Assembly: GCF_030708075.1 (NCBI RefSeq)
Contig: NZ_CP117982.1
Span: forward strand, 2,261,513 to 2,325,512
Direction of reading: 5' to 3'
DNA: 64,000 bases
Source of the DNA: Candidatus Epulonipiscium viviparus
Lineage (GTDB): Bacteria; Bacillota; Clostridia; Lachnospirales; Cellulosilyticaceae
Shown here piece by piece: positions 8,725 through 18,128 of this stretch. The position numbers and the translations under genes are program-made. The notes under the pieces are model-generated. The model was not told the DNA's origin, searched no databases, and worked only from the letters and a program-made list of their open reading frames with translations. The stretch's first letter is position 1. Each line of letters starts with the position of its first letter.

Positions 8725-10491
8725 TTAGCCTAAAGTATCATACAAAGTACTTAGTAATTGCAGTGATGATTGAATACACAATTCTCCGTATCCCCACTGG
8801 ATATTTGGGAAGGTCATTCCGAAAGGTCGTTTGGTTGAGCGCGTTATATATGCCTTTAGCATCTCGCCAAATAAATATCGATCGCCCATTTGACGCATTC
8901 CATACTCTAACATCAATAAATATGCACCTGCAACAAAGGCCGCCGCCGCGCTCGTGCCGCTAAATGTATGGTATCCGCCACCAGCAGAAGTGGAGACGAT
9001 ATCAACTCCCGGTGCCGCGATATCGGGTTTTACTGTTTTTCCGTTGATATATCCTTGTCCCGAAAAGAATGCAATATCGAAGCCATTACTTGTCGTAGCA
9101 GCGACGCTGGTTGCCGATAGCGCGGTTGATGGAATGGTAAGGGTCTTGCTTTTTACGGGATTTACAAATCGAATGGTGCGTACAAATTGGTCGATACTGG
9201 CTCCCCAAGCATCGTATTTACCATCTAATATAAATAGTCCCGTTAGCTCGATAGTCCAATTTCCGTCAGTAATTTCATCGGGGCTTAGAGAATCGATAAA
9301 TATAATAATTTGTTCACCGGTGGCTATAGGTGTTGCTTGCGAAAAGTTAACAGAAACAATAGAGTCGCCCATTATAGTATTACTGTTGATTTCTTCGCGA
9401 GTTAGCATACTGGTTTTGTCGCCATTGGGGCTTATAATGCGCACACCGAAGTTGTCGATAAAGTTTTTCCAAATTGTGGTATAATAATATGGTTGTTTTT
9501 GATCTATAAAAATATTGATTTGCTGAACTGTATTAGCGAGAACAATACCAGAGGTGTGGCTATCTTCGCTGGCTTGGTTGCCAACCCCGACAGTAATGTT
9601 AACTTTCCAGGTTTGCGTAATAAAATCGATATATTCATCGATGGCACTGTGACCGGTGTGAGAACCAGCATTCAATCCTAAGCCTATTAAGATGCTGATG
9701 GGTTTATTATCATTTTTGGCTTTATCGACTAAATATTTTAGAGCCATCATAATTTCGATATTGCGCGGGCCTCGGATGGGATCTTTGATTTCGTTTGCGC
9801 CCTGCTGTCCAAGTTTTACAATAACAAGGGAGGCGTTAGACGCAATTCCTCGGTAGCGCTTATTACTTCGACCGTTTCCGGCTGCGATGCCGCATAGTGT
9901 GGTGCCATGATTTAACGCATCAACGGAGGGGACTAGCGCGAGTGGATTATCGCTACTCAATGCTGCGTTGATTTGTTCATTGGTATATTCGGTTCCTTGT
10001 GCAAAGCCGACAGGTGGGGTGCCCTCTATTGTTTGATCCCATAAATATAAAATTCTGCTGGTTCCATCGGGGTTTATAAAATCTGGATGAGTATAGTCAA
10101 CGCCGCTATCTGCAAGTCCAAAGTATACACCTTTTCCCGTTACGTTAAAGCCGCTCTCTTTGGTATCTAAGTAGTTGGCGCAGACTTCAGCTTTGTGTGC
10201 ATACATAATGTATTTCATAATTTCGGGTAGAGATATATATTCAATTTCTGGCATCAGCGACACATCTTCGAGTAGGTCGCGAGGGATCGATGCAGTTGCA
10301 TATACGGCACTCAAAATCGTAGTGTTGGTAACTTCAGGTGGCAAATTGAGAGTGCCATAATATTTAATTAAAACATCCCAAACATCGAGATTGTGTATGC
10401 CGGTTGTACTAGAAAAAGATTGCGGAAGATTTCCGTATGGGTATTGTAAAAAGAGCTGTATTTGTGGACTTAACTTAGGATTAAAACTCAT
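8725..10491 (-). CDS. Csp-like subtilisin-family serine protease (second gene of csp operon)
   Basis: The start chosen is the ATG at 10491, preceded by AAGGAGGG, giving 588 residues. An upstream in-frame start at 10509 lies before that site. The prodomain-like N-terminus contains DVLIKYYGTL. Asp is in GLADSGVDYTHPDF, His in LNHGTTLCGIAAGNG, Asn in VGVGNQASE and Ser in FSGTSAAAAFVAG, so the triad is complete, although LNHGTTL differs from the usual GHGTH. A jelly-roll-type insertion precedes the Ser motif. The start overlaps the end of the upstream pseudoprotease gene by 11 bases, suggesting translational coupling. The predicted role is in spore germination, as for other Csp proteins. Confidence 0.87.
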   Translation of the reverse strand: MSFNPKLSPQIQLFLQYPYGNLPQSFSSTTGIHNLDVWDVLIKYYGTLNLPPEVTNTTILSAVYATASIPRDLLEDVSLMPEIEYISLPEIMKYIMYAHKAEVCANYLDTKESGFNVTGKGVYFGLADSGVDYTHPDFINPDGTSRILYLWDQTIEGTPPVGFAQGTEYTNEQINAALSSDNPLALVPSVDALNHGTTLCGIAAGNGRSNKRYRGIASNASLVIVKLGQQGANEIKDPIRGPRNIEIMMALKYLVDKAKNDNKPISILIGLGLNAGSHTGHSAIDEYIDFITQTWKVNITVGVGNQASEDSHTSGIVLANTVQQINIFIDQKQPYYYTTIWKNFIDNFGVRIISPNGDKTSMLTREEINSNTIMGDSIVSVNFSQATPIATGEQIIIFIDSLSPDEITDGNWTIELTGLFILDGKYDAWGASIDQFVRTIRFVNPVKSKTLTIPSTALSATSVAATTSNGFDIAFFSGQGYINGKTVKPDIAAPGVDIVSTSAGGGYHTFSGTSAAAAFVAGAYLLMLEYGMRQMGDRYLFGEMLKAYITRSTKRPFGMTFPNIQWGYGELCIQSSLQLLSTLYDTLG

Positions 10492-12757
10492 TAATAAACC
10501 CTCCTTCATTGCTATTTATAATGCCATTTACTAGAAGCCAGTTTTTAAGATTTTGTAGGGTGTATATTCCGTATCCTTGGCGTTCGTTTGGATATTCGGT
10601 GGTAGGTATTTGGGTTAAGTTGGCGCTAAGCCAGTATGACATTACGGGTGTGTTTGGCAAATAGGAAACTTTTTTCTTGAGCAGTATGCTATAAATACCG
10701 GCAGCTTCGCCGGCCATAAGCCCTAATGCAACTGAAGGTCCGTTGAGCTTGGCACTTTGGAGTTTATTTAGTGGAACTAAAATATCTACCGCATCTATTA
10801 CACAAGTTGGTAAAATATTTCCAGCTCTAGTGTAGCCGCGCCCTGATTCTCGTGTGATGGTGAGAGTTGCAGGATTGTAGGCACCGACGCATATAATGTT
10901 ACTGGTATTAGACATGGAGGTGATGGTGATAAAAGCATCGCTGTTTTTTAGGTAACTGCTACCGTTGAGGCTTTCTTCAGCTAACCAAAAATCTAAAATT
11001 CCAGTTTCCGGATGATCTAGATCGTTATTAATGATATATTCTCCGGTATCAAAATTTTCTAACCTAAACATTACGTTGATGGCGCCGTTGTTTGCGCTGA
11101 TGCGTTTGCCTTTTACATACAATTTGCCATTGCCTACTGCATAAATTTGAGGTTCGTTTAAGCTATATGTTTCGCCAGTTAAGCGACTTGTGAGCGAGGC
11201 ATTTACTCCGCCAGGATACATCGTCCACATGATTCCCACGATATTGGTGTGAGGTTTAGTAATCATAATAGAAGTGTTCGAAATATCTTGAGTATAATTT
11301 CGTTTATGGTGGCGCTTATCTCCTTCTGCGCCAACGGTACATATTATGGTAACGCCAGACAATCCTGCGTATTGATTGAGAATGCGTTCGAGCAGGCTGG
11401 TGCCATCGTGGCTACAGATGTTGGATCCATATTGAAGGCAAAGAACTAGTGGCTTATTAACTTTTGCGGCATATTCTATAAGCTTGGTAAAGCAAATGAG
11501 TACATCTTCTATTAATGTAGCATGCTCGTTATATTCGCCGCCATATACTCTTTGGATGCCAGGAGAAGCAGGCGCTATTTTGGCTGCAATATATGTTGCT
11601 TTTGGTAAAAAATTGGTAGCGGATTGGGGATTGTCGTATCCGTTTGCTAGCAATAGTAGTGAGGTGCCCATAGTAAGAGTTGTGATATCTTCTTGAATTG
11701 GAATTTGCGAGCTAATTTCTGGATTAAATATTTCTGTGTTAGTTACTTCGTCAAAAATGTATTCTAGTCTCGAGGCACCGTCAGCGGTCATGAGTAACGG
11801 ATGATTAATCTGAATATTTTGTGTATCGAGAACTCCTATCAATACCCCTTGACCATCGTCTAGTTTGTCGTTTATTTCATGATCGGGAAATAGGTTTTCG
11901 TCTATTGTTAGTTGAGTTATTTTTGGAGAACTGAGAACGCTTAAACTATATTCTAGAGCAACATATTTTAAAAGTATATTTTTGGCAGCGTCGAAGTCTC
12001 GCTTAGTACCTTTTAGTAGTCCACCTACATTAAGTAAGGGGATATGCGTTAAATTGAGATTTTCATAAAATTCTGAGGTTTGGGTTGCAATAGGATTGAG
12101 ATTTACGTAGATAGTTTCATCATCAGAAAGATTTGCATAGAAGAGATCGTCATAGAGATTTGAGTTTGAGCTAGATCGCATTGCGACAGGCTTGTATAAT
12201 CTAAATATGTCTTTGTTAGAAATATCCTTGAGATAAGATATCTTTAGAAATGTGTGATTTGGCAGTTCGTTGGTATATAGGGTTTGTTTGGTATTGCGAG
12301 AAGATTGTTGATAATGAATGGTCATGTCTTTGGATAAGAAAATCAGAATGCCCGAAACAGTGGCAATCCAGTCGTTTAGCAATCTATCTAAAAGTCGTTT
12401 ATCATTTAATTGGGTGCTATCAAAAGCATTATATAAAATAGGCTTCTTTCCAATTTCTACAGCATAAAGTAAGACATCTGCAACAGCTTCGAGGTATTGC
12501 GTGAGAGTTGCGGAAGTTGGTACTGTATAAAGTTTGGGAGATTTATCGTGTAAATTAGCTCGTACATCCGATGCGATTACAGCATAAAAGTAGCCTTTTG
12601 GGGGCTTAATGGGTTCTAATAGATCTAGGTTTAGAAAGGTTATTGGGGGGTATTCTTCAAAAAAAGTGTCGGCGGGAGTGGTGATAAAATAAATCGTATC
12701 ACTAAGTTGAAAAGCATCTTCTGAAATAATTTGATTAGCGTAAGCTAGTGCTTGCAT
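10481..12757 (-). CDS. Two-domain Csp-like pseudoprotease (catalytic His and oxyanion Asn lost)
   Basis: This 758-residue protein is the first gene of the csp operon, with AAGGAGG before its ATG. The C-terminal ~470 residues are a subtilase fold. Asp is kept (GVLIGVLDTQ) and Ser is kept in altered context (NGPSVALG). The His motif has become TLTMGTSLLLLANG and the Asn motif TVGAEGDK. The N-terminal ~280 residues look like a second, shrunken copy: TLTQYLEAVADVLLYAVEIG and KPILYNAFDS parallel TLIEDVLICFTKLIEYAAK and KPLVLCLQYGS further down. This recalls the CspB-CspA fusions of Peptostreptococcaceae, but with both halves inactive. CspA and CspC pseudoproteases are known regulators of germination in C. 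difficile. Part of the gene (11002-11898) is duplicated inside dacF. Confidence 0.8.
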   Translation of the reverse strand: MQALAYANQIISEDAFQLSDTIYFITTPADTFFEEYPPITFLNLDLLEPIKPPKGYFYAVIASDVRANLHDKSPKLYTVPTSATLTQYLEAVADVLLYAVEIGKKPILYNAFDSTQLNDKRLLDRLLNDWIATVSGILIFLSKDMTIHYQQSSRNTKQTLYTNELPNHTFLKISYLKDISNKDIFRLYKPVAMRSSSNSNLYDDLFYANLSDDETIYVNLNPIATQTSEFYENLNLTHIPLLNVGGLLKGTKRDFDAAKNILLKYVALEYSLSVLSSPKITQLTIDENLFPDHEINDKLDDGQGVLIGVLDTQNIQINHPLLMTADGASRLEYIFDEVTNTEIFNPEISSQIPIQEDITTLTMGTSLLLLANGYDNPQSATNFLPKATYIAAKIAPASPGIQRVYGGEYNEHATLIEDVLICFTKLIEYAAKVNKPLVLCLQYGSNICSHDGTSLLERILNQYAGLSGVTIICTVGAEGDKRHHKRNYTQDISNTSIMITKPHTNIVGIMWTMYPGGVNASLTSRLTGETYSLNEPQIYAVGNGKLYVKGKRISANNGAINVMFRLENFDTGEYIINNDLDHPETGILDFWLAEESLNGSSYLKNSDAFITITSMSNTSNIICVGAYNPATLTITRESGRGYTRAGNILPTCVIDAVDILVPLNKLQSAKLNGPSVALGLMAGEAAGIYSILLKKKVSYLPNTPVMSYWLSANLTQIPTTEYPNERQGYGIYTLQNLKNWLLVNGIINSNEGGFINEF
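11002..11898 (-). repeat. 897-bp segment duplicated in inverted orientation at 15869-16765
   Basis: This internal part of the pseudoprotease gene reappears on the opposite strand inside dacF. The encoded peptides, including incidental ORFs in other frames, are identical over the whole length. The segment has no terminal repeats or transposase and starts and ends inside the coding sequence. Confidence 0.92.
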
Positions 12758-12812
12758 ACATATCCTCCTTATGGTTTTATGTAATTATATGCAATATACA
12801 GGTATTAAAATG

Positions 12813-12848
12813 AAAAAACCTCAAACTTTGTATAAGTAAGAGGTCTTT
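12813..12848 (-). terminator. Rho-independent terminator after the larA-like gene
   Basis: On the reverse strand AGACCTC...GAGGTTT forms a stem with an inner ACTT/AAGT pairing, followed by TTTTTTC. It lies just after the larA-like stop codon. Confidence 0.7.
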
Positions 12849-12857
12849 GGTAATTAA

Positions 12858-14318
12858 TTATTTTGAACTTACGTTTGGATCGTCGCCTTCCATCATTAAG
12901 TGAACGGCACTACATTTGAATGTTCTAGGCAATACTAGAATGTTTGGATCTGAACCAACGATAGTTTTCATCGCATGCGCAAGGGCATCTTCAACTGTTT
13001 CACGAGTTTTAAGCCCCATCCCGCGAGCATATCCAGGAACTTTAGCGCCACATAAATAGATTGCGGCAGTATTTTTTTCTGCGATATGAGCAGAAGAGAT
13101 CATAGAAAATCCGTGGAATGGATGGAACGCGTTAGTGTATCTATATTGTCTGATATATTCTTCGTTTGTTGCGTAATATTCTCCGTATCTATTTAGATCT
13201 GGAAGAGTTTGCATTTCGTTTCTTTGGAATAAATCATATAGCGGAGTTAAATATGGCCATAAGTCTTCGTTTAAGAAACCGTTACATATAGAAGTACAAA
13301 TAACGACGCAATTGTCTGCTAAGACTCTCTTGTGTCTAACGATCTGAGCTGAAATAGCTTGCATAAGCATTATAGGGTTTGTGCCCATTCCGTCGCCGTA
13401 GTGGAAAAATTGTGGTAAGCCAAATACAAGCACATTATATTTTTTCTTAGCCCAAGGTACATAAGTTCTTTTATCAGCAATTTTCCAAGACTCTGGTTGC
13501 ATAACTTCTGGTGCACCTGCAAGAACTGCTATTTGACGAGACTTGGTATCAAGAACCGCATCAACGCAGAAAAACTTTTTGCCCATGCATTTTTCCATAT
13601 GCATGCTGATAGCATCAAACTTGTTTCTCATTAGAGACTTTGAATTTACAGGAGTAAAGTCATCGCGGTGCATTACCTTTGGTACGTGGTGAGATGCGAT
13701 AGAACGCCAGTGAGAAATTCCAGTTGCAGAATGCTTGTATCCACCAGAATATCCGCCATAAGGATTGCCTTGAGTGTGCCCAATCATAATAGCAAGATCG
13801 CTGTCGTAAACGTATTTGTTCATAATTACAGGGTCGCCTGCTTCTGTGGTGCCAAGATCTACAAGGTGGTCCCAATCCTCGCTATCATGATTAATAATTT
13901 GTCCAGAAGGTGCAAACTGATTGTATAGATCGTTGCCTAAAACGCCTCTAATTTCTTGCTCAGTATTTTTTCTATGAAGCCCATTGGAGCAGATTAATAG
14001 AATGTTTTCTTTTTTTACGCCTACACTATAAAGTTCGTCGAGTACAAGTTTGATAGCTACTTTTCTATGAGAAGTTGCTTGTTCGCCACCTTTAACTCTA
14101 TCTGGAAAAATAATAGTAACTTTGGAATCAGGATTTGCCATTTTGGTTAAAGGATCCATTCCGAGAGGGTTTCTGATAGCATTAAGAGTTTCTTCGTAGA
14201 TTTTATCTTCTGGAATATAAGGTGGATCCGCTACCGTTTCACCTGGAATAAAAATATCTGAATTGTCTGGTAATGTTACGTCAATTGTGCCTTGCCCATA
14301 TTCTAATGATACATTCAT
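12858..14318 (-). CDS. LarA-family (DUF2088) nickel-pincer racemase/epimerase-like protein
   Basis: A 486-residue protein of the LarA family, which uses a nickel-pincer nucleotide to racemise or epimerise 2-hydroxyacids. Family marks include FPDRVKGG near residue 71, SNGLHRKNTEQEI (LarA GLHR motif) near residue 113, and GHTQGNPYGGYSGGYKHSATGIS, corresponding to the His and pincer-anchoring Lys region. The length is somewhat longer than lactate racemase (~425). Many family members act on substrates other than lactate, so lactate should not be assumed. It is 15 bases downstream of the TIM-like gene in one operon. No larB, larC or larE for cofactor synthesis lies in this window. The ATG follows AAAGGAGA. 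Confidence 0.82.
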   Translation of the reverse strand: MNVSLEYGQGTIDVTLPDNSDIFIPGETVADPPYIPEDKIYEETLNAIRNPLGMDPLTKMANPDSKVTIIFPDRVKGGEQATSHRKVAIKLVLDELYSVGVKKENILLICSNGLHRKNTEQEIRGVLGNDLYNQFAPSGQIINHDSEDWDHLVDLGTTEAGDPVIMNKYVYDSDLAIMIGHTQGNPYGGYSGGYKHSATGISHWRSIASHHVPKVMHRDDFTPVNSKSLMRNKFDAISMHMEKCMGKKFFCVDAVLDTKSRQIAVLAGAPEVMQPESWKIADKRTYVPWAKKKYNVLVFGLPQFFHYGDGMGTNPIMLMQAISAQIVRHKRVLADNCVVICTSICNGFLNEDLWPYLTPLYDLFQRNEMQTLPDLNRYGEYYATNEEYIRQYRYTNAFHPFHGFSMISSAHIAEKNTAAIYLCGAKVPGYARGMGLKTRETVEDALAHAMKTIVGSDPNILVLPRTFKCSAVHLMMEGDDPNVSSK

Positions 14319-14333
14319 TGTTAAAAGTCTCCT

Positions 14334-15173
14334 TTAGTTTAAATATAGATCGATAATTTCTAAATATTCTTCAGGGTAAAAACCTATTTCGCCGCTAAAT
14401 CTGGTGAGTGCAATAAGCCCGCCGGCAATCTCCGGAATACTAGCAAGCATTTTTGCGTTATCGCTTTTTAGACCACCGCCATACACAACGTCCATGCTTT
14501 CTCCTGCTACTGTTTTGACAAATTTTGCCACTTTAGTGATATACGGTTTATCAGCAGGAGTTTTTCCAGGTCCTATGCTCCAAATTGGTTCGTATGCGAT
14601 AACGACACTGTTTTTGTCTACATCGTTTAGTCCTATTTCTAATTGTTCTCGTAAAACTGAGTCCCAATTGGCGAGTTCTTCTTCTTTTTCACCAATACAG
14701 TAGAGAACTTTTAGACCAGCTTTTTGAGCTTCCTTAATTTCGGCATTTAAAAGTCGGTTGACAGCTTGAGTGGCCGCCGCACCTGTAACTCCAGCTTCTG
14801 CAAGGATTCCCATTTTGTCATTACGCTCTTCGCAGTGACCAATGATTACGCTTGTTCCACCGATTTCTTTAACAACATTCGCTGTTCTATTTGTTGTGAA
14901 AGCACCGAAATTTCCGCCAACTGCGGTGTCGGCACGATATACGCTTTGAGCACCGATTTCTAAGTTTGCATCATCCTCAAGAGCATTTGCGGCTCCTATT
15001 AGATGCGCTTCTGGAAAATACATAACAAATTCAGTGTTTTTATATTTTTTGAGTTTTTCTTGAGTACCTTCTATAATGGTTTTTCCCCATTCTTTAATAG
15101 GGGCAATTCTATTAACTCCACCGCGTTCGGGCGGTATATCGAAACGTTTTAAATTTAAATAAATGTGCTTCAT
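14334..15173 (-). CDS. Triosephosphate-isomerase-like protein
   Basis: A TIM-barrel protein of 279 residues. The ATG at 15173 is seven bases after AAGGAG; an ATG two codons upstream sits too close to that site. Active-site counterparts are present: the Lys in YLNLKRFD (usually NWK), the His in IGHCEER (usually GHSERR) and the Glu in AYEPIWSIGPGKTP. The phosphate-binding GGGLKSDNA is also seen. It is longer than TpiA (~250), and the N-terminal Trp of NWK and the RR of the His motif are changed. It is therefore probably a paralogue for another phosphosugar, as known for tetrulose-phosphate isomerases, rather than the glycolytic enzyme. It is the first gene of a two-gene operon with the LarA-like protein. 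Confidence 0.78.
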   Translation of the reverse strand: MKHIYLNLKRFDIPPERGGVNRIAPIKEWGKTIIEGTQEKLKKYKNTEFVMYFPEAHLIGAANALEDDANLEIGAQSVYRADTAVGGNFGAFTTNRTANVVKEIGGTSVIIGHCEERNDKMGILAEAGVTGAAATQAVNRLLNAEIKEAQKAGLKVLYCIGEKEEELANWDSVLREQLEIGLNDVDKNSVVIAYEPIWSIGPGKTPADKPYITKVAKFVKTVAGESMDVVYGGGLKSDNAKMLASIPEIAGGLIALTRFSGEIGFYPEEYLEIIDLYLN

Positions 15174-15318
15174 CAACATACTCCTTTCAAAATTATTTTT
15201 CCATTATAACTGAAATAAAAATAAAAAGAAAGGGTTGTTTGTAAAATTTGTGACGAATGCATAAAAAATTTTAGTAAGTGGAATTATAAAAGTAAAACGA
15301 TTATGAGAGGTGCTAATA

Positions 15319-16803
15319 TTGAAAAGAGGAATTACTGCAGTAGCGATTATTGTGGTTTGCTTAAGTAACATGCCTGTTGAAGCAAAAATTGGAACATTGG
15401 GAGGCAAGGGAGTGGTCTTAGTCGAGCCAGAAAGCATGCGTGTTCTATATGGGATTAACGAAAATACGCAGCTGCCGATGGCGAGTACAACCAAAATTAT
15501 GACGGCGATCATAGCATTAGAGAATGGAAATTTAGAAGATGTTGTAACAGTTTCCGCGAACGCAGCGAAGGCACCGCCAGTTGATCTAAAACTTAAAGAA
15601 AACGAAAAACAATACTTGGGAGACTTGTTATATTCTCTTATGTTACAATCTCACAATGATACAGCAGTGGCAATAGCAGAACATATTGGAGGCAGCGTAG
15701 AGGAATTTTGTGAAATGATGACAACAAAAGCAAATGAGTTGGGCGCTGTCAATACAAAATTTGAAACTCCCAACGGGCTAGATAGTGAGCAACATTATTC
15801 AACGCCATATGACTTAGCGTTAATAGGTGCATATGCCCTGAAAAATCCAAAATTTGTAGAAATCATTAAAAACCTATTTCCCGATCATGAAATAAACGAC
15901 AAACTAGACGATGGTCAAGGGGTATTGATAGGAGTTCTCGATACACAAAATATTCAGATTAATCATCCGTTACTCATGACCGCTGACGGTGCCTCGAGAC
16001 TAGAATACATTTTTGACGAAGTAACTAACACAGAAATATTTAATCCAGAAATTAGCTCGCAAATTCCAATTCAAGAAGATATCACAACTCTTACTATGGG
16101 CACCTCACTACTATTGCTAGCAAACGGATACGACAATCCCCAATCCGCTACCAATTTTTTACCAAAAGCAACATATATTGCAGCCAAAATAGCGCCTGCT
16201 TCTCCTGGCATCCAAAGAGTATATGGCGGCGAATATAACGAGCATGCTACATTAATAGAAGATGTACTCATTTGCTTTACCAAGCTTATAGAATATGCCG
16301 CAAAAGTTAATAAGCCACTAGTTCTTTGCCTTCAATATGGATCCAACATCTGTAGCCACGATGGCACCAGCCTGCTCGAACGCATTCTCAATCAATACGC
16401 AGGATTGTCTGGCGTTACCATAATATGTACCGTTGGCGCAGAAGGAGATAAGCGCCACCATAAACGAAATTATACTCAAGATATTTCGAACACTTCTATT
16501 ATGATTACTAAACCTCACACCAATATCGTGGGAATCATGTGGACGATGTATCCTGGCGGAGTAAATGCCTCGCTCACAAGTCGCTTAACTGGCGAAACAT
16601 ATAGCTTAAACGAACCTCAAATTTATGCAGTAGGCAATGGCAAATTGTATGTAAAAGGCAAACGCATCAGCGCAAACAACGGCGCCATCAACGTAATGTT
16701 TAGGTTAGAAAATTTTGATACCGGAGAATATATCATTAATAACGATCTAGATCATCCGGAAACTGATTATAAAAGCAATTCCGCCAATAATTATATAATT
16801 TAA
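15319..16803 (+). pseudogene. dacF: dacF-like D-Ala-D-Ala carboxypeptidase, 3' half replaced by csp-derived sequence
   Basis: The N-terminal ~183 residues are a penicillin-binding peptidase S11. There is a signal peptide (GITAVAIIVVCLSNMPVEA), the catalytic SxxK in MASTTKIMTA, and the SxN in SHNDTA. The third motif, KTG, and the whole C-terminal half are absent. From base 15869 the frame continues without a break into 299 codons identical to the csp pseudoprotease, then ends after 12 unrelated codons. The likely start is the TTG at 15319 after GAGAGG, rather than the GTG at 15310. DacF-type enzymes trim peptidoglycan, in Bacillus under sporulation control. Without KTG the product should be inactive. 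Either a genuine rearrangement or an assembly/amplification chimera could explain it. Confidence 0.8.
15869..16765 (+). repeat. Inverted copy of csp segment 11002-11898
   Basis: An 897-bp copy inserted in dacF. The left junction lies within a short shared run (AAAACC). At the right edge identity stops after GGAAACTG. The sequence beyond the right edge belongs to a different reverse-strand gene, which is truncated at the same point. Confidence 0.92.
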
Positions 16804-16941
16804 TAGACGAACTGGTATATTGACTTTTTCATAGAGCGAGAACGGTTTTTCACGACTGCTTCTCGTTTCCTCTTCTATTGCCTTTAGCCGAGCATATTCA
16901 GTAGCAGAAATTTCGATTTTTTCATCTAATTTTTCGTCCAT
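16747..16941 (-). CDS. Small single-pass membrane protein, probably truncated at the duplication junction
   Basis: A 64-residue reverse-strand ORF whose first ~59 residues look natural: a charged helical N-terminus (MDEKLDEKIEISATEYARLK), then a hydrophobic segment (LLNYIIIGGIAFII). The last five codons (SFRMI) come from the duplicated csp sequence, so the authentic C-terminus has been lost. The ribosome binding site is weak. I do not recognise a family. It lies 15 bases downstream of the mglC-like gene and might be its last cistron. Confidence 0.5.
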   Translation of the reverse strand: MDEKLDEKIEISATEYARLKAIEEETRSSREKPFSLYEKVNIPVRLLNYIIIGGIAFIISFRMI

Positions 16942-16956
16942 ATTGCAACTCGCTTT

Positions 16957-18042
16957 CTATTTTTGAATTAAATACTTTCTCATATCAATGGCACAGGCAA
17001 CCAAAATGATGGCCCCGCGAACTATGTAGGTTATTGAACCTGGCACATTTAGGAAAATCAATGCCGCATTGATGATTTGTAATAAGATTACTCCAATAAT
17101 AACTCCCTTGACTTTACCAACTCCGCCGGTAAACGATACCCCTCCGATAACGCATGCCGCAATGGCATCAAGCTCATAGCCATTTCCAGTCGCTGCAGTA
17201 TTAGACCCCACTCTGGCAGATTCCAAAAATCCGGCGAGACCATACATTGCCCCGGCAAGCATAAATACAAGCGTAGTAGTCCAAAAAACAGAAACACCAG
17301 AAACTTTGGCGGCCTCGGCGTTACACCCAACGGCAAACATATTTTTTCCAAATACAGTCTTGTTCCAAATAAACCAAATGACAGCAGAAATTATAATAGC
17401 ATAGACTAATAGCCAAGGTAGGTAAAAATCTGAATCCCCAAAAACATTTCCTATTACAAAGTCGGTATACCTCTGGTCGATCCCACCAATCGGTGCCCCA
17501 GCATTAGATCCCCAAGTCGCATATATTAGAGACAGCCCGTAGATGATCAATTGGGTACCGAGCGTTACAATAAAAGGATGAAGCATAAATCTAGCAGACA
17601 TAAAGCCGTTGAAAAATCCAATGATTCCGCCCACGATCATAACGATTATTATAACGCAAATCAATTGTCCGATAATAGAAGATGCGGGATCTTGAGGCAA
17701 CCACGTGAGAGATTTATACATCTTGGCAGCGTAATCAGGTGCCTGCAGAAGTGATGCCGAAATACAGGCTGTAAGACCAAGCATTCTACCAGCTGAGAGA
17801 TCTGTCCCTGCAAGAATTACCGTCCCTGCAATACCCAGCGCCATCACCAATCTGGTGGAGCTAAGTGTGAGGATGTTAATTATCGAGCTGCCCGAAATAA
17901 ATCTTGGATTATAGATCACGACGCATATAATCAATATCAGTACCAAAATATATAGAGCATTATCGAGTAATGTGTCTGCAATAAATTTTTTCTTATCAGC
18001 ATCAGATAAGTTTTTATATGTTGCTATTTGCGTTTTAAACAT
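16957..18042 (-). CDS. Sugar ABC transporter permease (MglC-like)
   Basis: A 361-residue multi-spanning permease of the BPD_transp_2 family (MglC/RbsC/XylH). Marks are GIAGTVILAGTDLSAGRMLG, HPFIVTLGTQLIIYG, NKTVFGKNMFAVGCNAEAAK (the cytoplasmic coupling loop) and AIAACVIGGVSFTGGVGKVK. It closely parallels the permease at 39911. It is preceded by AGAAAGGAAT and lies 86 bases after the binding-protein gene. There is no ATPase gene between or after them, whereas the second Mgl locus (37265-40954) is complete; the ATPase there might serve both systems. Galactose/methyl-galactoside or a related sugar is the likely cargo by family. Confidence 0.88.
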   Translation of the reverse strand: MFKTQIATYKNLSDADKKKFIADTLLDNALYILVLILIICVVIYNPRFISGSSIINILTLSSTRLVMALGIAGTVILAGTDLSAGRMLGLTACISASLLQAPDYAAKMYKSLTWLPQDPASSIIGQLICVIIIVMIVGGIIGFFNGFMSARFMLHPFIVTLGTQLIIYGLSLIYATWGSNAGAPIGGIDQRYTDFVIGNVFGDSDFYLPWLLVYAIIISAVIWFIWNKTVFGKNMFAVGCNAEAAKVSGVSVFWTTTLVFMLAGAMYGLAGFLESARVGSNTAATGNGYELDAIAACVIGGVSFTGGVGKVKGVIIGVILLQIINAALIFLNVPGSITYIVRGAIILVACAIDMRKYLIQK

Positions 18043-18128
18043 AAGATTATTCCTTTCTTAAACATATTTGGTGGTGAAATCTTGGGAGCCGTTTTCGATC
18101 ATATCTACTAATAAGAGGATTGCTTAGT

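Noticed and set aside
12758-12812. Sporulation sigma-G promoter before the csp operon
   Set aside because: GTATA and CATA-like boxes exist, but the spacing does not fit a sigma-G/F consensus well enough to call.
10481-16765. Insertion sequence or transposon explaining the inverted duplication
   Set aside because: The 897-bp segment is purely internal coding sequence, with no terminal inverted repeats, target duplication or transposase.
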